A stretch of 64,000 bases of DNA. Origin: Leptolyngbyaceae cyanobacterium (GTDB lineage: Bacteria > Cyanobacteriota > Cyanobacteriia > Cyanobacteriales > Aerosakkonemataceae). This document shows positions 46,057 to 55,006 of this stretch, piece by piece (positions within the stretch are counted from its first letter, which is position 1; each line of letters opens with the position of its first letter). The stretch lies in the NCBI GenBank assembly GCA_036703985.1, contig DATNQN010000025.1, positions 51,494 to 115,493 of the forward strand, given 5' to 3'. The position numbers and the translations under genes are program-made. The notes beneath the pieces were generated by a model that had not been told where the DNA came from, made no database searches, and saw only the letters and a program-made list of their open reading frames with translations.

Positions 46057-46506
46057 TTATTTTTCATAAGTAGAAGCACGGTGCAAGTTTCGCCGTGCTT
46101 TAGCTTTTAGATTATGCACCAAAATGAAGCCTAAAGTACATCCTATTGCATAGTAAAGAAAATCTTCCCAAACAAAAGAATAACCCAGGAATAAGCGCCC
46201 AAATAAAGTATGACGAATAGCTTGCAAAGAAGGAGGTTGCCATAGTTGAAAAAATTCGATCGCACTATTGAAAATGAAAACTCCTAAAGCTACGCGAAGC
46301 GGAGACATTTTAGGGCAGAAAAAACTAATTAGCAAAATCAAAAAAATTTGGTATAAGAAATCGCCAAAATAATTATTAAACCACTGGCGTCCTGGCCCAG
46401 TATAAAATTCGCTGGACAAACCCACAATGAAAATGGGGATAATACTAAGGAAGAGGGTTACTCGATATTTGAAAAAATGATGTTTGTAAAAAAATGGTGA
46501 TGTCAT
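46057..46506 (-). CDS. DUF2809 family membrane protein
   Basis: A 149-residue protein with four membrane helices (VTLFLSIIPIFIVGLS, FLYQIFLILLISFFC, VALGVFIFNSAIEFFQLW and WEDFLYYAIGCTLGFILVH). E-F-F-Q-L-W and the VGY/FVWEDFLYY region fit DUF2809. Function is unknown. A hairpin within its 3' end also faces the convergent globin gene. Confidence 0.85.
   Translation of the reverse strand: MTSPFFYKHHFFKYRVTLFLSIIPIFIVGLSSEFYTGPGRQWFNNYFGDFLYQIFLILLISFFCPKMSPLRVALGVFIFNSAIEFFQLWQPPSLQAIRHTLFGRLFLGYSFVWEDFLYYAIGCTLGFILVHNLKAKARRNLHRASTYEK
46074..46100. terminator. hairpin between convergent globin and DUF2809 genes
   Basis: AAGCACGG pairs with CCGTGCTT over an 11-nt loop, and TTTT follows on the plus side. 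It lies inside the last codons of the DUF2809 gene, 24 bp beyond the globin stop. Confidence 0.65.
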
Positions 46507-46768
46507 GTTAAGCTAATATTCCTTCGCTTTTTTCCCGATTGATATGAGATAAGGAGGTGAAAGTGAAGGGACGATGTTTGGTGGCACAAACAGTTCATTT
46601 AATGAAATTTTCTCGCCCGTCCGGATTTATCTTACGCCACTAACTTTATAATAACTTCAGGGTTGATTCTTTCTTTAGCATGATTTCAGATAGAGCCTCA
46701 TTGGATAATACTATTTCCGTCTGGGCTGCTAGGTTGCACTGCCTGAGTTTCCAGAGAGCAAATTCAAC

Positions 46769-47005
46769 ATGGATACATATTTAATTCATTTTGTCTACTA
46801 TTCATCCTTTGAACACCAAAGTACAGATGCACCACCTGATGATAAAGAATGGATCAAAGCCTATAAAATTGTTCCCAGAGTAGGAGATTGCGTATTAAAA
46901 GAAGGAGAATGGTTTCAAGTAGAGAGAGTATTCCTTTATCAATCACAATCCAAAGGCATCGATGCTTTAGCTGAATGCTCTTTTTATGGACGGGATACAA
47001 AATAA
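46769..47005 (+). CDS. small hypothetical protein (78 aa)
   Basis: A compact, aromatic-rich protein (MDTYLIHFVYYSSFEHQ, EWFQVERVFLYQSQS) with two cysteines. It is probably a conserved small cyanobacterial protein; I cannot name it. The gene stands just before the TerB-C protein on the same strand, 68 bp apart, so the two might be co-transcribed. Confidence 0.5.
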   Translation: MDTYLIHFVYYSSFEHQSTDAPPDDKEWIKAYKIVPRVGDCVLKEGEWFQVERVFLYQSQSKGIDALAECSFYGRDTK

Positions 47006-47073
47006 ATAAATTACGGTTCCTCTCAACTTAGCAAGTTGAGAGGCTAACGCCACCAAATCATCAGCGATTACCT

Positions 47074-48006
47074 ATGTTAAAAAATCGGTGGCTGCTGGCT
47101 TCAGTTGCCTTCAGTGTAAGTTTCATGATTAGCCTGGTTGTTAACCGAGACATCAAGACAGCATTGGTCACGGGAGTAATTGCTGTACCTGCTATTTTTT
47201 GTGGAGTAATTGCTGTTAACATCCAGCAAAGAATCAGAAAAAAAAGAATTATAAATATTTTGGAAAGACAAATTATTCGCTTAGAAGAATGGGGAGAAGA
47301 TCTGTATGAATATCTATTAGCGATGGCTGCCGAACAACAGAGAAGAGAAATTAATCTCAATTCTCTAAAAAGACAAATTAACCAGATTTATATTCAAATT
47401 TCAGAACAACAAAAGTATAAGTATCAGCTAAACCAAGAATTAATCAAATTGAGCGAACAAAAGCGAAAACTAGAAGCAGAAGTACACCATTGGGAAACTC
47501 AACTTTATCACCTAGAACAACGAAGAGAAGAGTTAGATTTGTCTTTGCGATCGCTTGCTTCAGAAAAACACAATGCAGAAGTTAAACTAAGTTCTTTACA
47601 GACGGAAATACAGCTTTTAGAATTCCAAATTTACGGACAATCGAGCGCGGAATCCGAACCGGAAGCAACAGCAGAACCACAACCACAATTTGAGATCGTA
47701 TTTGACGAACAGCCATCTCAATCTACTGATGACGAATGGCAAGAATTCATCTCCCAATTAACGAATTCTGAGTTAGAAGTACTCAAAGCAATCTTACAAG
47801 AAGAAAATCCCAACCCAACTATTAAAAAAATTGCCGAAACCTACATTACCATGCCAGAACTCTTAGTAGACGCCATCAACCAACGTGCCATCGCTACCAT
47901 CGGCGATATCATTATCGAGCCTGGTTCAGTTCCCCCCATCATATCTGAAGATGAGTATTTAATAAAGCTAAAAGAAAAGCTTTCTTTTGTGGATGAAAGG
48001 ATTTAA
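47074..48006 (+). CDS. membrane-anchored coiled-coil protein with TerB-C domain
   Basis: The 310-residue protein has two membrane helices (about 7-23 and 28-49), a long coiled coil (about 55-205) and, after a glutamate/proline linker, a C-terminal TerB-C-type domain (about 228-305). That domain shows WQEFISQLTNSELEVLKAI, MPELLVDAINQRAIATIGDI and IIEPGSVPPIISEDEYL. TerB-C modules occur in tellurite-resistance-related stress and DNA-processing systems. An ATPase gene follows after 81 bp on the same strand, as is usual for the family. Membrane anchoring of TerB-C via a coiled coil suggests that it tethers the ATPase. Confidence 0.85.
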   Translation: MLKNRWLLASVAFSVSFMISLVVNRDIKTALVTGVIAVPAIFCGVIAVNIQQRIRKKRIINILERQIIRLEEWGEDLYEYLLAMAAEQQRREINLNSLKRQINQIYIQISEQQKYKYQLNQELIKLSEQKRKLEAEVHHWETQLYHLEQRREELDLSLRSLASEKHNAEVKLSSLQTEIQLLEFQIYGQSSAESEPEATAEPQPQFEIVFDEQPSQSTDDEWQEFISQLTNSELEVLKAILQEENPNPTIKKIAETYITMPELLVDAINQRAIATIGDIIIEPGSVPPIISEDEYLIKLKEKLSFVDERI

Positions 48007-48087
48007 TTAAGTGAAAATTTACTTTTTTATTCCTTAAAGCTTAGAATAAATCATAATATTAGTAGTCAATATTTACCCCTAAAACTC

Positions 48088-49416
48088 ATGACAAAACTAA
48101 AAATTCCTAAAAGAGTTTCTACCAGCTTACTCAGTTCCTTAAGCGCAGGAGTTGTCCCCAGAGTCGGACTAGAACATATTGCCGTCGGTCGAGAAAAAGA
48201 ACTTAGCGCACTTTTGCAAGATTTAGAAAACATCGGGGCAGGCGGTGCAGCATTTCGTTTCGTGGTAGGGCGCTACGGTTCTGGTAAAAGTTTTACCCTG
48301 CAACTGCTTCGCAACCACGCTATGGAACAAGGTTTTGTAGTAGCTGATGTTGACATTTCTGCCGAACGGCGACTTGCCGGAACAGAAGGACAAGGGGTAG
48401 CAACCTATCGAGAATTAATGCGAAATATCGCTACTAAAACACACCCCAACGGAGGTGCTTTAGGGCTAATTTTAGAAAAATGGATCAGCAGCATTCAAAC
48501 CAAAGTTGCTGAAACCAGCGGAATGCGTCCCAACGATGAAGGTTTTGACGACCAAGTAGAAACAAGTATTTTAGCAGCAGTTAAAAATATTGAAGGTTTA
48601 GTACATGGATTTGATTTTGCTGCCGTGATTACTAACTATTGGCGCGGTTACCGATTAGATGATAAAGATAAAAAAGATGCGGCAATGCGTTGGTTACGCG
48701 GAGAGTTCGCTACCAAAACCGAAGCAAAAGCAGCCTTGGGAGTGCGAGTAATCATTGATGATGAAAGCTGGTACGATTACGTTAAATTATTTGCCAAATT
48801 TGCTGCTGATATTGGCTATAAAGGTTTACTAGTATTATTTGATGAAGCCGTCCACTTATGGAAAATCAGCAATGCAGTTTCTCGCCAAAATAACTATGAC
48901 AAATTGCTGGCTATGTTTAACGATACCATGCAGGGTAGAGCAGAACATTTAGGGATTATTATTGGTGGAACACCTAAATTTTTAGAAGATCCCAAACGAG
49001 GACTTTTTAACGACCCAGCTTGGACTAGACGCACCGCCCAAAGTCGATTTGTGAAAGCAGGTTTTCAGGATAATTCTGGCCCAGTAATTCAATTAGAAAG
49101 TTTAACTCCTCAAGAAATATTGCAGCTTTTGCAAAGGTTAGCTGATGTTCATGCTGTTCACTACAGTACAGAAAAAAAACTCGCCAAAAGCGAACTTCAG
49201 GAATTTATGCAAGAAATTGTTAACCGCTTGGGTGCGAATGCGTTACTCACTCCCGGTGAAATCGTGCGAGATTTCTTGAGTGTTTTGAATATCCTGCAAC
49301 AAAATCCAGCAACTTCTTTTAATCAACTTATTCATGGTAATAATTTACCGCTGACATCGAAAGAGAAAAAAGCGAAAGTTGATGAAGAAGACGAGTTTGC
49401 TGAATTCACTTTGTAA
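48088..49416 (+). CDS. BrxD-like P-loop ATPase (DUF2791 family)
   Basis: The 442-residue protein has Walker A GRYGSGKS (61-68), Walker B VLFDEAVHLW (about 250-258) and family landmarks IAVGREKELSALL, LIDDESWYDYV-like (IIDDESWYDYV) and the C-terminal NALLTPGEIVRDFLSVLNIL. This DUF2791 family includes BrxD of BREX phage-defence systems and the ATPases of TerB-linked DNA-processing clusters. It is predicted to be an ORC/STAND-like AAA+ ATPase on DNA. The TerB-C gene is directly upstream. A helicase of the matching type lies at 26.5 kb, not beside it. No BrxC, PglX or PglZ gene is present in this window. Confidence 0.9.
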   Translation: MTKLKIPKRVSTSLLSSLSAGVVPRVGLEHIAVGREKELSALLQDLENIGAGGAAFRFVVGRYGSGKSFTLQLLRNHAMEQGFVVADVDISAERRLAGTEGQGVATYRELMRNIATKTHPNGGALGLILEKWISSIQTKVAETSGMRPNDEGFDDQVETSILAAVKNIEGLVHGFDFAAVITNYWRGYRLDDKDKKDAAMRWLRGEFATKTEAKAALGVRVIIDDESWYDYVKLFAKFAADIGYKGLLVLFDEAVHLWKISNAVSRQNNYDKLLAMFNDTMQGRAEHLGIIIGGTPKFLEDPKRGLFNDPAWTRRTAQSRFVKAGFQDNSGPVIQLESLTPQEILQLLQRLADVHAVHYSTEKKLAKSELQEFMQEIVNRLGANALLTPGEIVRDFLSVLNILQQNPATSFNQLIHGNNLPLTSKEKKAKVDEEDEFAEFTL

Positions 49417-49421
49417 ATAAA

Positions 49422-49485
49422 GTAGGGACACGGCATGATTAAAATTTGACTCTACACCAATATATTTATGATGCCGTGTCCCTAC
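49422..49485. repeat. inverted repeat GTAGGGACACGGCAT...ATGCCGTGTCCCTAC
   Basis: Perfect 15-bp arms separated by 34 bp, starting six bases after the ATPase stop codon. It may act as a terminator hairpin; the same motif type is a dispersed cyanobacterial repeat. Confidence 0.85.
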
Positions 49486-49568
49486 AGGATAATTCAATCA
49501 AAAGAATCTGTTTAACCTGGAAGTGAGAAAAATAGACCTCTTGCCAAAGTATTAAATCTTTTTTTTTA

Positions 49569-49609
49569 CCACAGATATCCACAGATAAACACAGATGAAC
49601 ACAGATGAA
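49569..49609. repeat. tandem CACAGAT-type repeat
   Basis: Four imperfect copies of (A)CACAGAT(A/G)A in the space between the ATPase and chlH genes. Together with the preceding inverted repeat it accounts for most of 49417-49733. Confidence 0.75.
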
Positions 49610-49733
49610 TATTGATGGGATATCGATTTTGCAAGAACTCTAATGTAAGTCAGCTAACCGCTGTCCCCGTCCCCCTTACTAGCTCGGAAGCGCTACAGTA
49701 AATAACTAGGGTAAATTTTGGCAGCGCTGAATT

Positions 49734-52700
49734 ATGAGACGGATTGTTTTAATTGCTGGATTTGAATCCTTCAACGCTGACTTGTACCGAAAAGCGGCTG
49801 AGTTGGCGACTTCCCGGTGTCCGGAGTTGGACATTCGAGTGTTTAGCGATCGCGCTCTCACCACCGAACCAGATAAAGTAGAAGCAGCACTACAAGGGGC
49901 TGATGTCTTTTTCGGCAGTCTGCTATTCGACTACGACCAAGTTTTGTGGCTGCGAGAAAGAGTGCAAAATATCTCCATCCGGTTAGTTTTCGAGTCGGCT
50001 TTAGAATTGATGAGTTTGACTCAGATAGGCGCTTTCAAAATTGGGGATAAGCCAAAAGGAATGCCCAAACCAGTTAAATTTATTCTCGATAAATTCAGCA
50101 ACGGAAGAGAAGAAGATAAACTCGCTGGTTACATCAGCTTTTTGAAAGTAGGGCCGAAATTATTAAAATTCGTACCAGTCCAAAAAGTTCAAGACTTACG
50201 CAACTGGTTAATTATTTACGGTTATTGGAATGCTGGCGGAACGGATAACGTCTGTTCGATGTTCTGGACGCTGGCAGAAAAATATTTAGATTTAAAAGTG
50301 GGGGAAATTCCGCCACCACTGGAAACCCCAAATATGGGTTTACTCCATCCCGATTATCAAGGATATTTTGAATCACCAAAACAATATTTAGAATGGTATC
50401 GTCAATCGGTAGGGACGAAGCATTTGGGCGATAATTTATCAGCGAAATCAAAAGATTTATCCTCAAATGCTTCGCCCTTACCCAGCGACCAATCCTCCAT
50501 AATTGGTATTCTCCTTTATCGCAAGCACGTTATTACTAAACAACCTTATATTCATCAATTAATTCGCCATTTTGAACAAGCCGGATTAACTCCTTTACCA
50601 ATATTTATTAACGGTGTTGAAGGTCACGTTGCCGTTAGAGATTGGATGACAACTGCTTATGAAACTGCTCAAAGAAAACAAGGAAATATAGAAACACTTT
50701 CCTTATCTAGCGAAGCAGTTGAAGTTGATGCCATTGTATCTACGATCGGATTTCCGTTAGTTGGTGGGCCAGCAGGCTCGATGGAAGCAGGGCGACAGGT
50801 TGAGGTAGCCAAACGCATTTTAACCGCCAAAAACGTACCCTACATCGTATCAGCACCATTGCTAATTCAAGACATCCATTCTTGGACGCGCCAAGGTGTA
50901 GGGGGATTGCAAAGTGTCGTGTTATATGCTTTACCTGAATTAGATGGTGCGATCGATCCTGTACCCATTGGTGGCTTAGTCGGAGAAGATATCTATCTAA
51001 TTCCCGAACGAGTAAAGCGTTTAACTGGTAGGATTAAAAACTGGATTTCCCTCAGAAAAACACCACCATCAGAACGCAAAATCGCCATTATTTTGTATGG
51101 ATTTCCACCCGGATATGGTGCAACAGGAACAGCCGCTTTATTGAACGTACCGAAAAGTTTAATTAAATTTTTGCAAGCATTAAAAGCAGAAGGTTATACA
51201 GTCGGAGACATCCCTGAAGATGGCGAAGAATTGATCGATTGGGTGAAAGTAGCTGATGAATCTCTCCCCCTAGCTGAAGGAGTATCAACCGTCAACGTTC
51301 GTACTCTCGAAAAATGGTTAGGCTATCTCTTAACAAATCGCATCGAAAAACAATGGAAATCTCTTACTGGTACGGGTATTAAAACTTATGACAATGAGTA
51401 CAATATTGGTGGCATTCAATTAGGAAATATTTGGATTGGTGTACAACCTCCGTTGGGAATATCCGGCGACCCTATGCGGTTAATGTTCGAGAAAGATTTA
51501 ACGCCACATCCCCAATATGCCGCCTTCTACAAATGGCTGCAAAACGAATTTCAAGCAGATGCCGTCGTTCACTTTGGAATGCACGGTACAGTTGAATGGT
51601 TGCCGGGATCGCCATTAGGAAATACTGGTTATTCTTGGTCAGATATTCTTTTAGGAAATCTGCCACATCTATATATATATGCAGCCAACAATCCATCAGA
51701 ATCCATGTTAGCAAAACGGCGCGGTTACGGCGTGCTAATTTCCCACAACGTACCCCCTTACGGTAGGGCTGGATTGTACAAAGAATTGGTAGCATTACGA
51801 GACTTAATTGCCGAATATCGAGAAAGCCCAGAGAAAAATTACGTTCTCAAAGAAGCTATTTGCAAAAAGATTGTTGATAGTGGATTAGATGCAGATTGCC
51901 CATTTGAGGATGCGAAACGTTTAGGTATTCCTTTCACTCCTGAAAATGCCAGGATGTTTAGCGCCCAAGTTTTTGATAATTATTTAGTCAAGTTGTACGA
52001 ATATCTGCAAATTCTAGAAAATCGGTTATTTTCATCAGGTTTGCACGTTTTGGGAGAACCTCCCAATGAAGAGGAAATGGCATCTTATTTGAATGCTTAT
52101 TTTGGGGAAATTCAAGAAACCCGGTTTCTTGGAGAAACCGGGTTTCTGGATACCCAAGAAGCCAACCAAATTCGCGATTTGTTGATGCAAACTACTGATG
52201 AATTAACTAATCTGCTGCGAGGATTGAATGGAGAATATATTCCTCCAGCGCCTGGGGGTGATTTGTTGCGAGATGGTGCGGGTGTTTTGCCGACAGGACG
52301 CAATATTCATGCTTTAGATCCCTATCGGATGCCATCACCTGCTGCTTACGAACGAGGAAGAGAAATTGCGAAGAAAATCATCGATCAACACTTGAAAGAA
52401 AACGGGCAATATCCTGAAACTGTGGCGGTAATGTTGTGGGGTTTAGATGCGATCAAAACTAAGGGTGAATCTCTCGGCATTCTATTAGAATTGGTAGGTG
52501 CTGAACCTGTCAAAGAAGGTACGGGGCGCATCGTGCGCTACGAATTAAAACCATTAGCAGAAGTCGGACATCCCCGCATTGATGTGTTAGCAAATCTTTC
52601 CGGTATTTTCCGGGATAGCTTTGTGAATATTATCGAATTACTCGATGATTTATTCCTACGTGCGGCTGAGATTGATGAACCGGAAGAGATGAATTTCATC

Positions 52701-53468
52701 CGCAAACACGCTTTGGCGCTGAAAAAACAAGGTATAGAAAATGCTACTGCCCGATTATTTTCTAATCCGGCGGGTGATTACGGTTCGTTAGTAAATGACC
52801 AAGTTGTAGCGTCTAATTGGGAAAATGGCGATGAATTAGCGAATACTTGGCAAGGGCGAAATGCCTTCAGTTTTGGTCGAAAAGATAAAGGGGAATCCCG
52901 TCAAGAAATCCTCAATCAATTGTTGCAAACTACCGAACGAGTTGTACAACAAATCGATTCGGTGGAATATGGTTTAACTGACATTCAGGAATATTACGCC
53001 AATACTGGTGGTTTGAAAAAAGCGGCAGAGAAAAAACGAGGTAAAAAAGTTAATGCCTCTTTTGTCGAAAGTTTCTCGAAAGATACTACGCCTCGCAATT
53101 TAGAAGATTTGCTGCGGATGGAGTATCGCACTAAATTGCTAAATCCCAAATGGGCTGATGCAATGGCAAATCAAGGTAGCGGTGGTGCTTATGAAATTTC
53201 TCAACGGATGACAGCGTTAATTGGTTGGGGTGGTACTGCCGATTTTACTGACGATTGGGTTTACGATCAAGCGGCTGATACTTATGCTTTAGATGAGGAA
53301 ATGGCGAAGAAATTACGCGATGCAAATCCGGAAGCTTTTCGTAATATTGTTAGTAGAATGTTAGAAGCAAACGGTCGCGGTTTCTGGCAACCAAGTGATG
53401 ATAAGTTGCAAAAATTGCGGGACTTGTACGATTTAACTGATGAAGAAATTGAAGGCGTTAGTGTTTGA
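49734..53468 (+). CDS. chlH: magnesium chelatase subunit H paralogue (ChlH/BchH type)
   Basis: A 1,244-residue protein of the ChlH/CobN superfamily, the porphyrin-binding subunit that with ChlI and ChlD inserts Mg2+ into protoporphyrin IX. Landmarks: NAGGTDNVCSMFW, HFGMHGTVEWLPGSPLGNTGYSWSD, NNPSESMLAKRRGYGVLISH and EYIPPAPGGDLLRDG-type segment. It is ~80 residues shorter than, and N-terminally unlike, the ~1,330-residue ChlH of most cyanobacteria, so it is likely the second, BchH-like copy. An 11-codon in-frame insertion at 52115-52147 is a member of the genome's palindromic repeat family. The last ~28 codons are duplicated at 55007-55095. Confidence 0.9.
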   Translation: MRRIVLIAGFESFNADLYRKAAELATSRCPELDIRVFSDRALTTEPDKVEAALQGADVFFGSLLFDYDQVLWLRERVQNISIRLVFESALELMSLTQIGAFKIGDKPKGMPKPVKFILDKFSNGREEDKLAGYISFLKVGPKLLKFVPVQKVQDLRNWLIIYGYWNAGGTDNVCSMFWTLAEKYLDLKVGEIPPPLETPNMGLLHPDYQGYFESPKQYLEWYRQSVGTKHLGDNLSAKSKDLSSNASPLPSDQSSIIGILLYRKHVITKQPYIHQLIRHFEQAGLTPLPIFINGVEGHVAVRDWMTTAYETAQRKQGNIETLSLSSEAVEVDAIVSTIGFPLVGGPAGSMEAGRQVEVAKRILTAKNVPYIVSAPLLIQDIHSWTRQGVGGLQSVVLYALPELDGAIDPVPIGGLVGEDIYLIPERVKRLTGRIKNWISLRKTPPSERKIAIILYGFPPGYGATGTAALLNVPKSLIKFLQALKAEGYTVGDIPEDGEELIDWVKVADESLPLAEGVSTVNVRTLEKWLGYLLTNRIEKQWKSLTGTGIKTYDNEYNIGGIQLGNIWIGVQPPLGISGDPMRLMFEKDLTPHPQYAAFYKWLQNEFQADAVVHFGMHGTVEWLPGSPLGNTGYSWSDILLGNLPHLYIYAANNPSESMLAKRRGYGVLISHNVPPYGRAGLYKELVALRDLIAEYRESPEKNYVLKEAICKKIVDSGLDADCPFEDAKRLGIPFTPENARMFSAQVFDNYLVKLYEYLQILENRLFSSGLHVLGEPPNEEEMASYLNAYFGEIQETRFLGETGFLDTQEANQIRDLLMQTTDELTNLLRGLNGEYIPPAPGGDLLRDGAGVLPTGRNIHALDPYRMPSPAAYERGREIAKKIIDQHLKENGQYPETVAVMLWGLDAIKTKGESLGILLELVGAEPVKEGTGRIVRYELKPLAEVGHPRIDVLANLSGIFRDSFVNIIELLDDLFLRAAEIDEPEEMNFIRKHALALKKQGIENATARLFSNPAGDYGSLVNDQVVASNWENGDELANTWQGRNAFSFGRKDKGESRQEILNQLLQTTERVVQQIDSVEYGLTDIQEYYANTGGLKKAAEKKRGKKVNASFVESFSKDTTPRNLEDLLRMEYRTKLLNPKWADAMANQGSGGAYEISQRMTALIGWGGTADFTDDWVYDQAADTYALDEEMAKKLRDANPEAFRNIVSRMLEANGRGFWQPSDDKLQKLRDLYDLTDEEIEGVSV
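52115..52147. repeat. 33-bp palindromic repeat (AGAAACCCGGTTTCT family), copy 5, inside chlH
   Basis: AGAAACCCGGTTTCT-TGG-AGAAACCGGGTTTCT: both arms match the intergenic copies. Being 33 bp it adds 11 codons (read as ETRFLGETGFL) without a stop. It lies between AYFGEI and DTQEANQIRDLL, a loop region. Confidence 0.93.
53366..53454 (+). repeat. 89-bp direct repeat, copy A (chlH 3' end)
   Basis: The end of chlH from AGCAAACGG to GAAATTGAAG is repeated at 55007-55095 with seven mismatches in 89 positions, several at third codon positions. Confidence 0.92.
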
Positions 53469-53484
53469 TAAGGAGTAATTTAAA

Positions 53485-53715
53485 ATGATTAATCCATTGA
53501 TTGAAAAGGAAATTTCTGCTCAACTAGAAAAGTTGAGCTTGCAGGAACAAATCCAAGTGCTTAACTTTGCTAAAACTTTGGCAGGGACAATGCCTGTTGG
53601 CGTTCCGGGTAAGGAGCTTTTGCAATTTGCTGGTATTCTCTCACATGAAGAAGCAAAAGAAATGTTAGAAGCAATTGAGGAAGGATGCGGACAGGTAGAT
53701 TTAAATGAGTGGTAG
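53485..53715 (+). CDS. antitoxin of a VapBC-type module
   Basis: A 76-residue acidic protein starting MINPLIEKEISAQLEKLS with the LSLQEQIQVLNFAKTLA helix typical of DUF2281-like antitoxins of cyanobacterial PIN toxins. The C-terminal part (HEEAKEMLEAIEEGCGQVD) would wrap around the toxin. AAGGAGT is well placed before the ATG. It overlaps the downstream PIN gene by 11 bp, the usual toxin-antitoxin arrangement. It appears intact even though the toxin frame is broken. Confidence 0.85.
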   Translation: MINPLIEKEISAQLEKLSLQEQIQVLNFAKTLAGTMPVGVPGKELLQFAGILSHEEAKEMLEAIEEGCGQVDLNEW

Positions 53716-54094
53716 ATTTCTAGTTGATACAAATATCGTTGTTGCTTTCTTGGAGAGAGAAACTTCAGTTCAGACGCGGTTTGCTTAAGCAGAAGCAATA
53801 TTTGTGCCAAGCATTGTAGTCGGCGAACTATATTATGGTGCTTACAAGTCTGGACGAGTAGCAGCTAATGTTGCACGGGTAGATGAGTTTATCCCTCGTT
53901 ATACTATTCTTGTTTGCGATGGAGTGACAGCTTTATTGTATGGGCAAATTAAGAATCTGTTACGGCAGAAAGGGCGACCTATACCTGAAAATGATATTTG
54001 GATTGCGGCAATGCCAATGCAGTACCAGTTGCCATTAGTATCCCGTGATAGTGATTTTCAATACGTTGATGGTTTGGAAGTAGAAATGTGGTGA
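53705..54094 (+). pseudogene. VapC-like PIN toxin interrupted by an in-frame stop
   Basis: Translation from ATG 53705 gives MSGRFLVDTNIVVAFLE, continues to TRFA at codon 27, meets TAA at 53786-53788 and then resumes in the same frame (AEAIFVPSIVVGELYYGAY ... PENDIWIAA ... SRDSDFQ). All four PIN acidic residues remain: D8, the E of VGELYYG, the D of ENDIWIA and the D of SRDSDF. The downstream part could restart at GTG 53804, but would lack D8 and be inactive. Single-base change from GAA to TAA is the simplest explanation. The toxin would have cut tRNA or other RNA. Confidence 0.88.
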
Positions 54095-54127
54095 ACGTAA
54101 AATATAACTCATTCACTAATTCTTCTT

Positions 54128-54982
54128 TTAAAACAAACTTAATTGAGTAGGTGGTTGTTCGAGACAATTCCAGGGAAGTGGCGGTACTGGTGCGCCGTGC
54201 TGTTCTAATAAGTTTTGAAAATAACGGGCGGTATGTGGCGATCGCATTTCCATCGGACAGTGTATAAAAAAATAAATGCGCGTACCCTGACGCAACCATT
54301 CGTCTACTCGCACTACCCACTCTTCCAAAAAAGGCTGATTAAACTGCGAGTCGGGATGACTGATAAAACGGATGAGGCTGAAAGGCGCGGTAACGCTTGG
54401 TTGCAAAGGCAGTTGAGGTTTGCGTCGCTCGGATTGCACCTGCGGGTCATCTGGCCCACTGTAGATCGATCGCGTATCTAACAAAACCCGTCCCACACCC
54501 AATTTTTCCAACAAAGCCGTCAACACGCTACCATACGGTTCGACAAACCAATCGCGATGGCGTACTTCTAATGCTAATTGTGCTTCATTTCTAGGCCAAG
54601 CTTCCAAAAAACTAGTTAAATCATCTAAAAATGCAGGTTCGTAACTAGGAGGCAACTGAGCAAAAATTGGCCCAAGACGCTCTCCCAAACCGCTCATCTG
54701 TTCTAAAAATTTTAAAGCACCAGGAATCGATGGTTGCAACAAACCATTATGGGTTAATTCTCGTGGCAATTTGAGACAAAATTTAAAGTCAGCGGGCGTT
54801 TGTGCAACCCAACGCGCTACAGTTTTTTCATCAGGTATCGCGTAAAAAGTAGTATTGCCTTCTACAGTCGTGAAACGTTCGCTATAAAGTTGCAAAAATT
54901 CGCTTTGACGACTCTGTGGAGGATAGAAATCGCCAACCCAACCTTTATAAGCCCAAACAGCACAGCCGATCGAAAAGTTCAT
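54128..54982 (-). CDS. DUF72 domain protein
   Basis: A 284-residue TIM-barrel-like protein of the DUF72/YecE family: IGCAVWAYKGWVGDFYPP start, FTTVEGNTTFYAIPDEKTV, FKFCLKLPRELTH, LALEVRHRDWF and IYFFIHCPMEMRSPH. The family is widespread, with no confirmed reaction. It lies antisense within the segment between the two copies of the chlH 3' end, and its start is 24 bp from copy B. Confidence 0.92.
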   Translation of the reverse strand: MNFSIGCAVWAYKGWVGDFYPPQSRQSEFLQLYSERFTTVEGNTTFYAIPDEKTVARWVAQTPADFKFCLKLPRELTHNGLLQPSIPGALKFLEQMSGLGERLGPIFAQLPPSYEPAFLDDLTSFLEAWPRNEAQLALEVRHRDWFVEPYGSVLTALLEKLGVGRVLLDTRSIYSGPDDPQVQSERRKPQLPLQPSVTAPFSLIRFISHPDSQFNQPFLEEWVVRVDEWLRQGTRIYFFIHCPMEMRSPHTARYFQNLLEQHGAPVPPLPWNCLEQPPTQLSLF

Positions 54983-55006
54983 TATTCTATATTACTTCTT
55001 TGCAGC

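Noticed and set aside
48088..49416. Complete BREX system
   Set aside because: Only a BrxD-like ATPase is present; no BrxC, PglX methylase, PglZ, BrxA or BrxB was found nearby.
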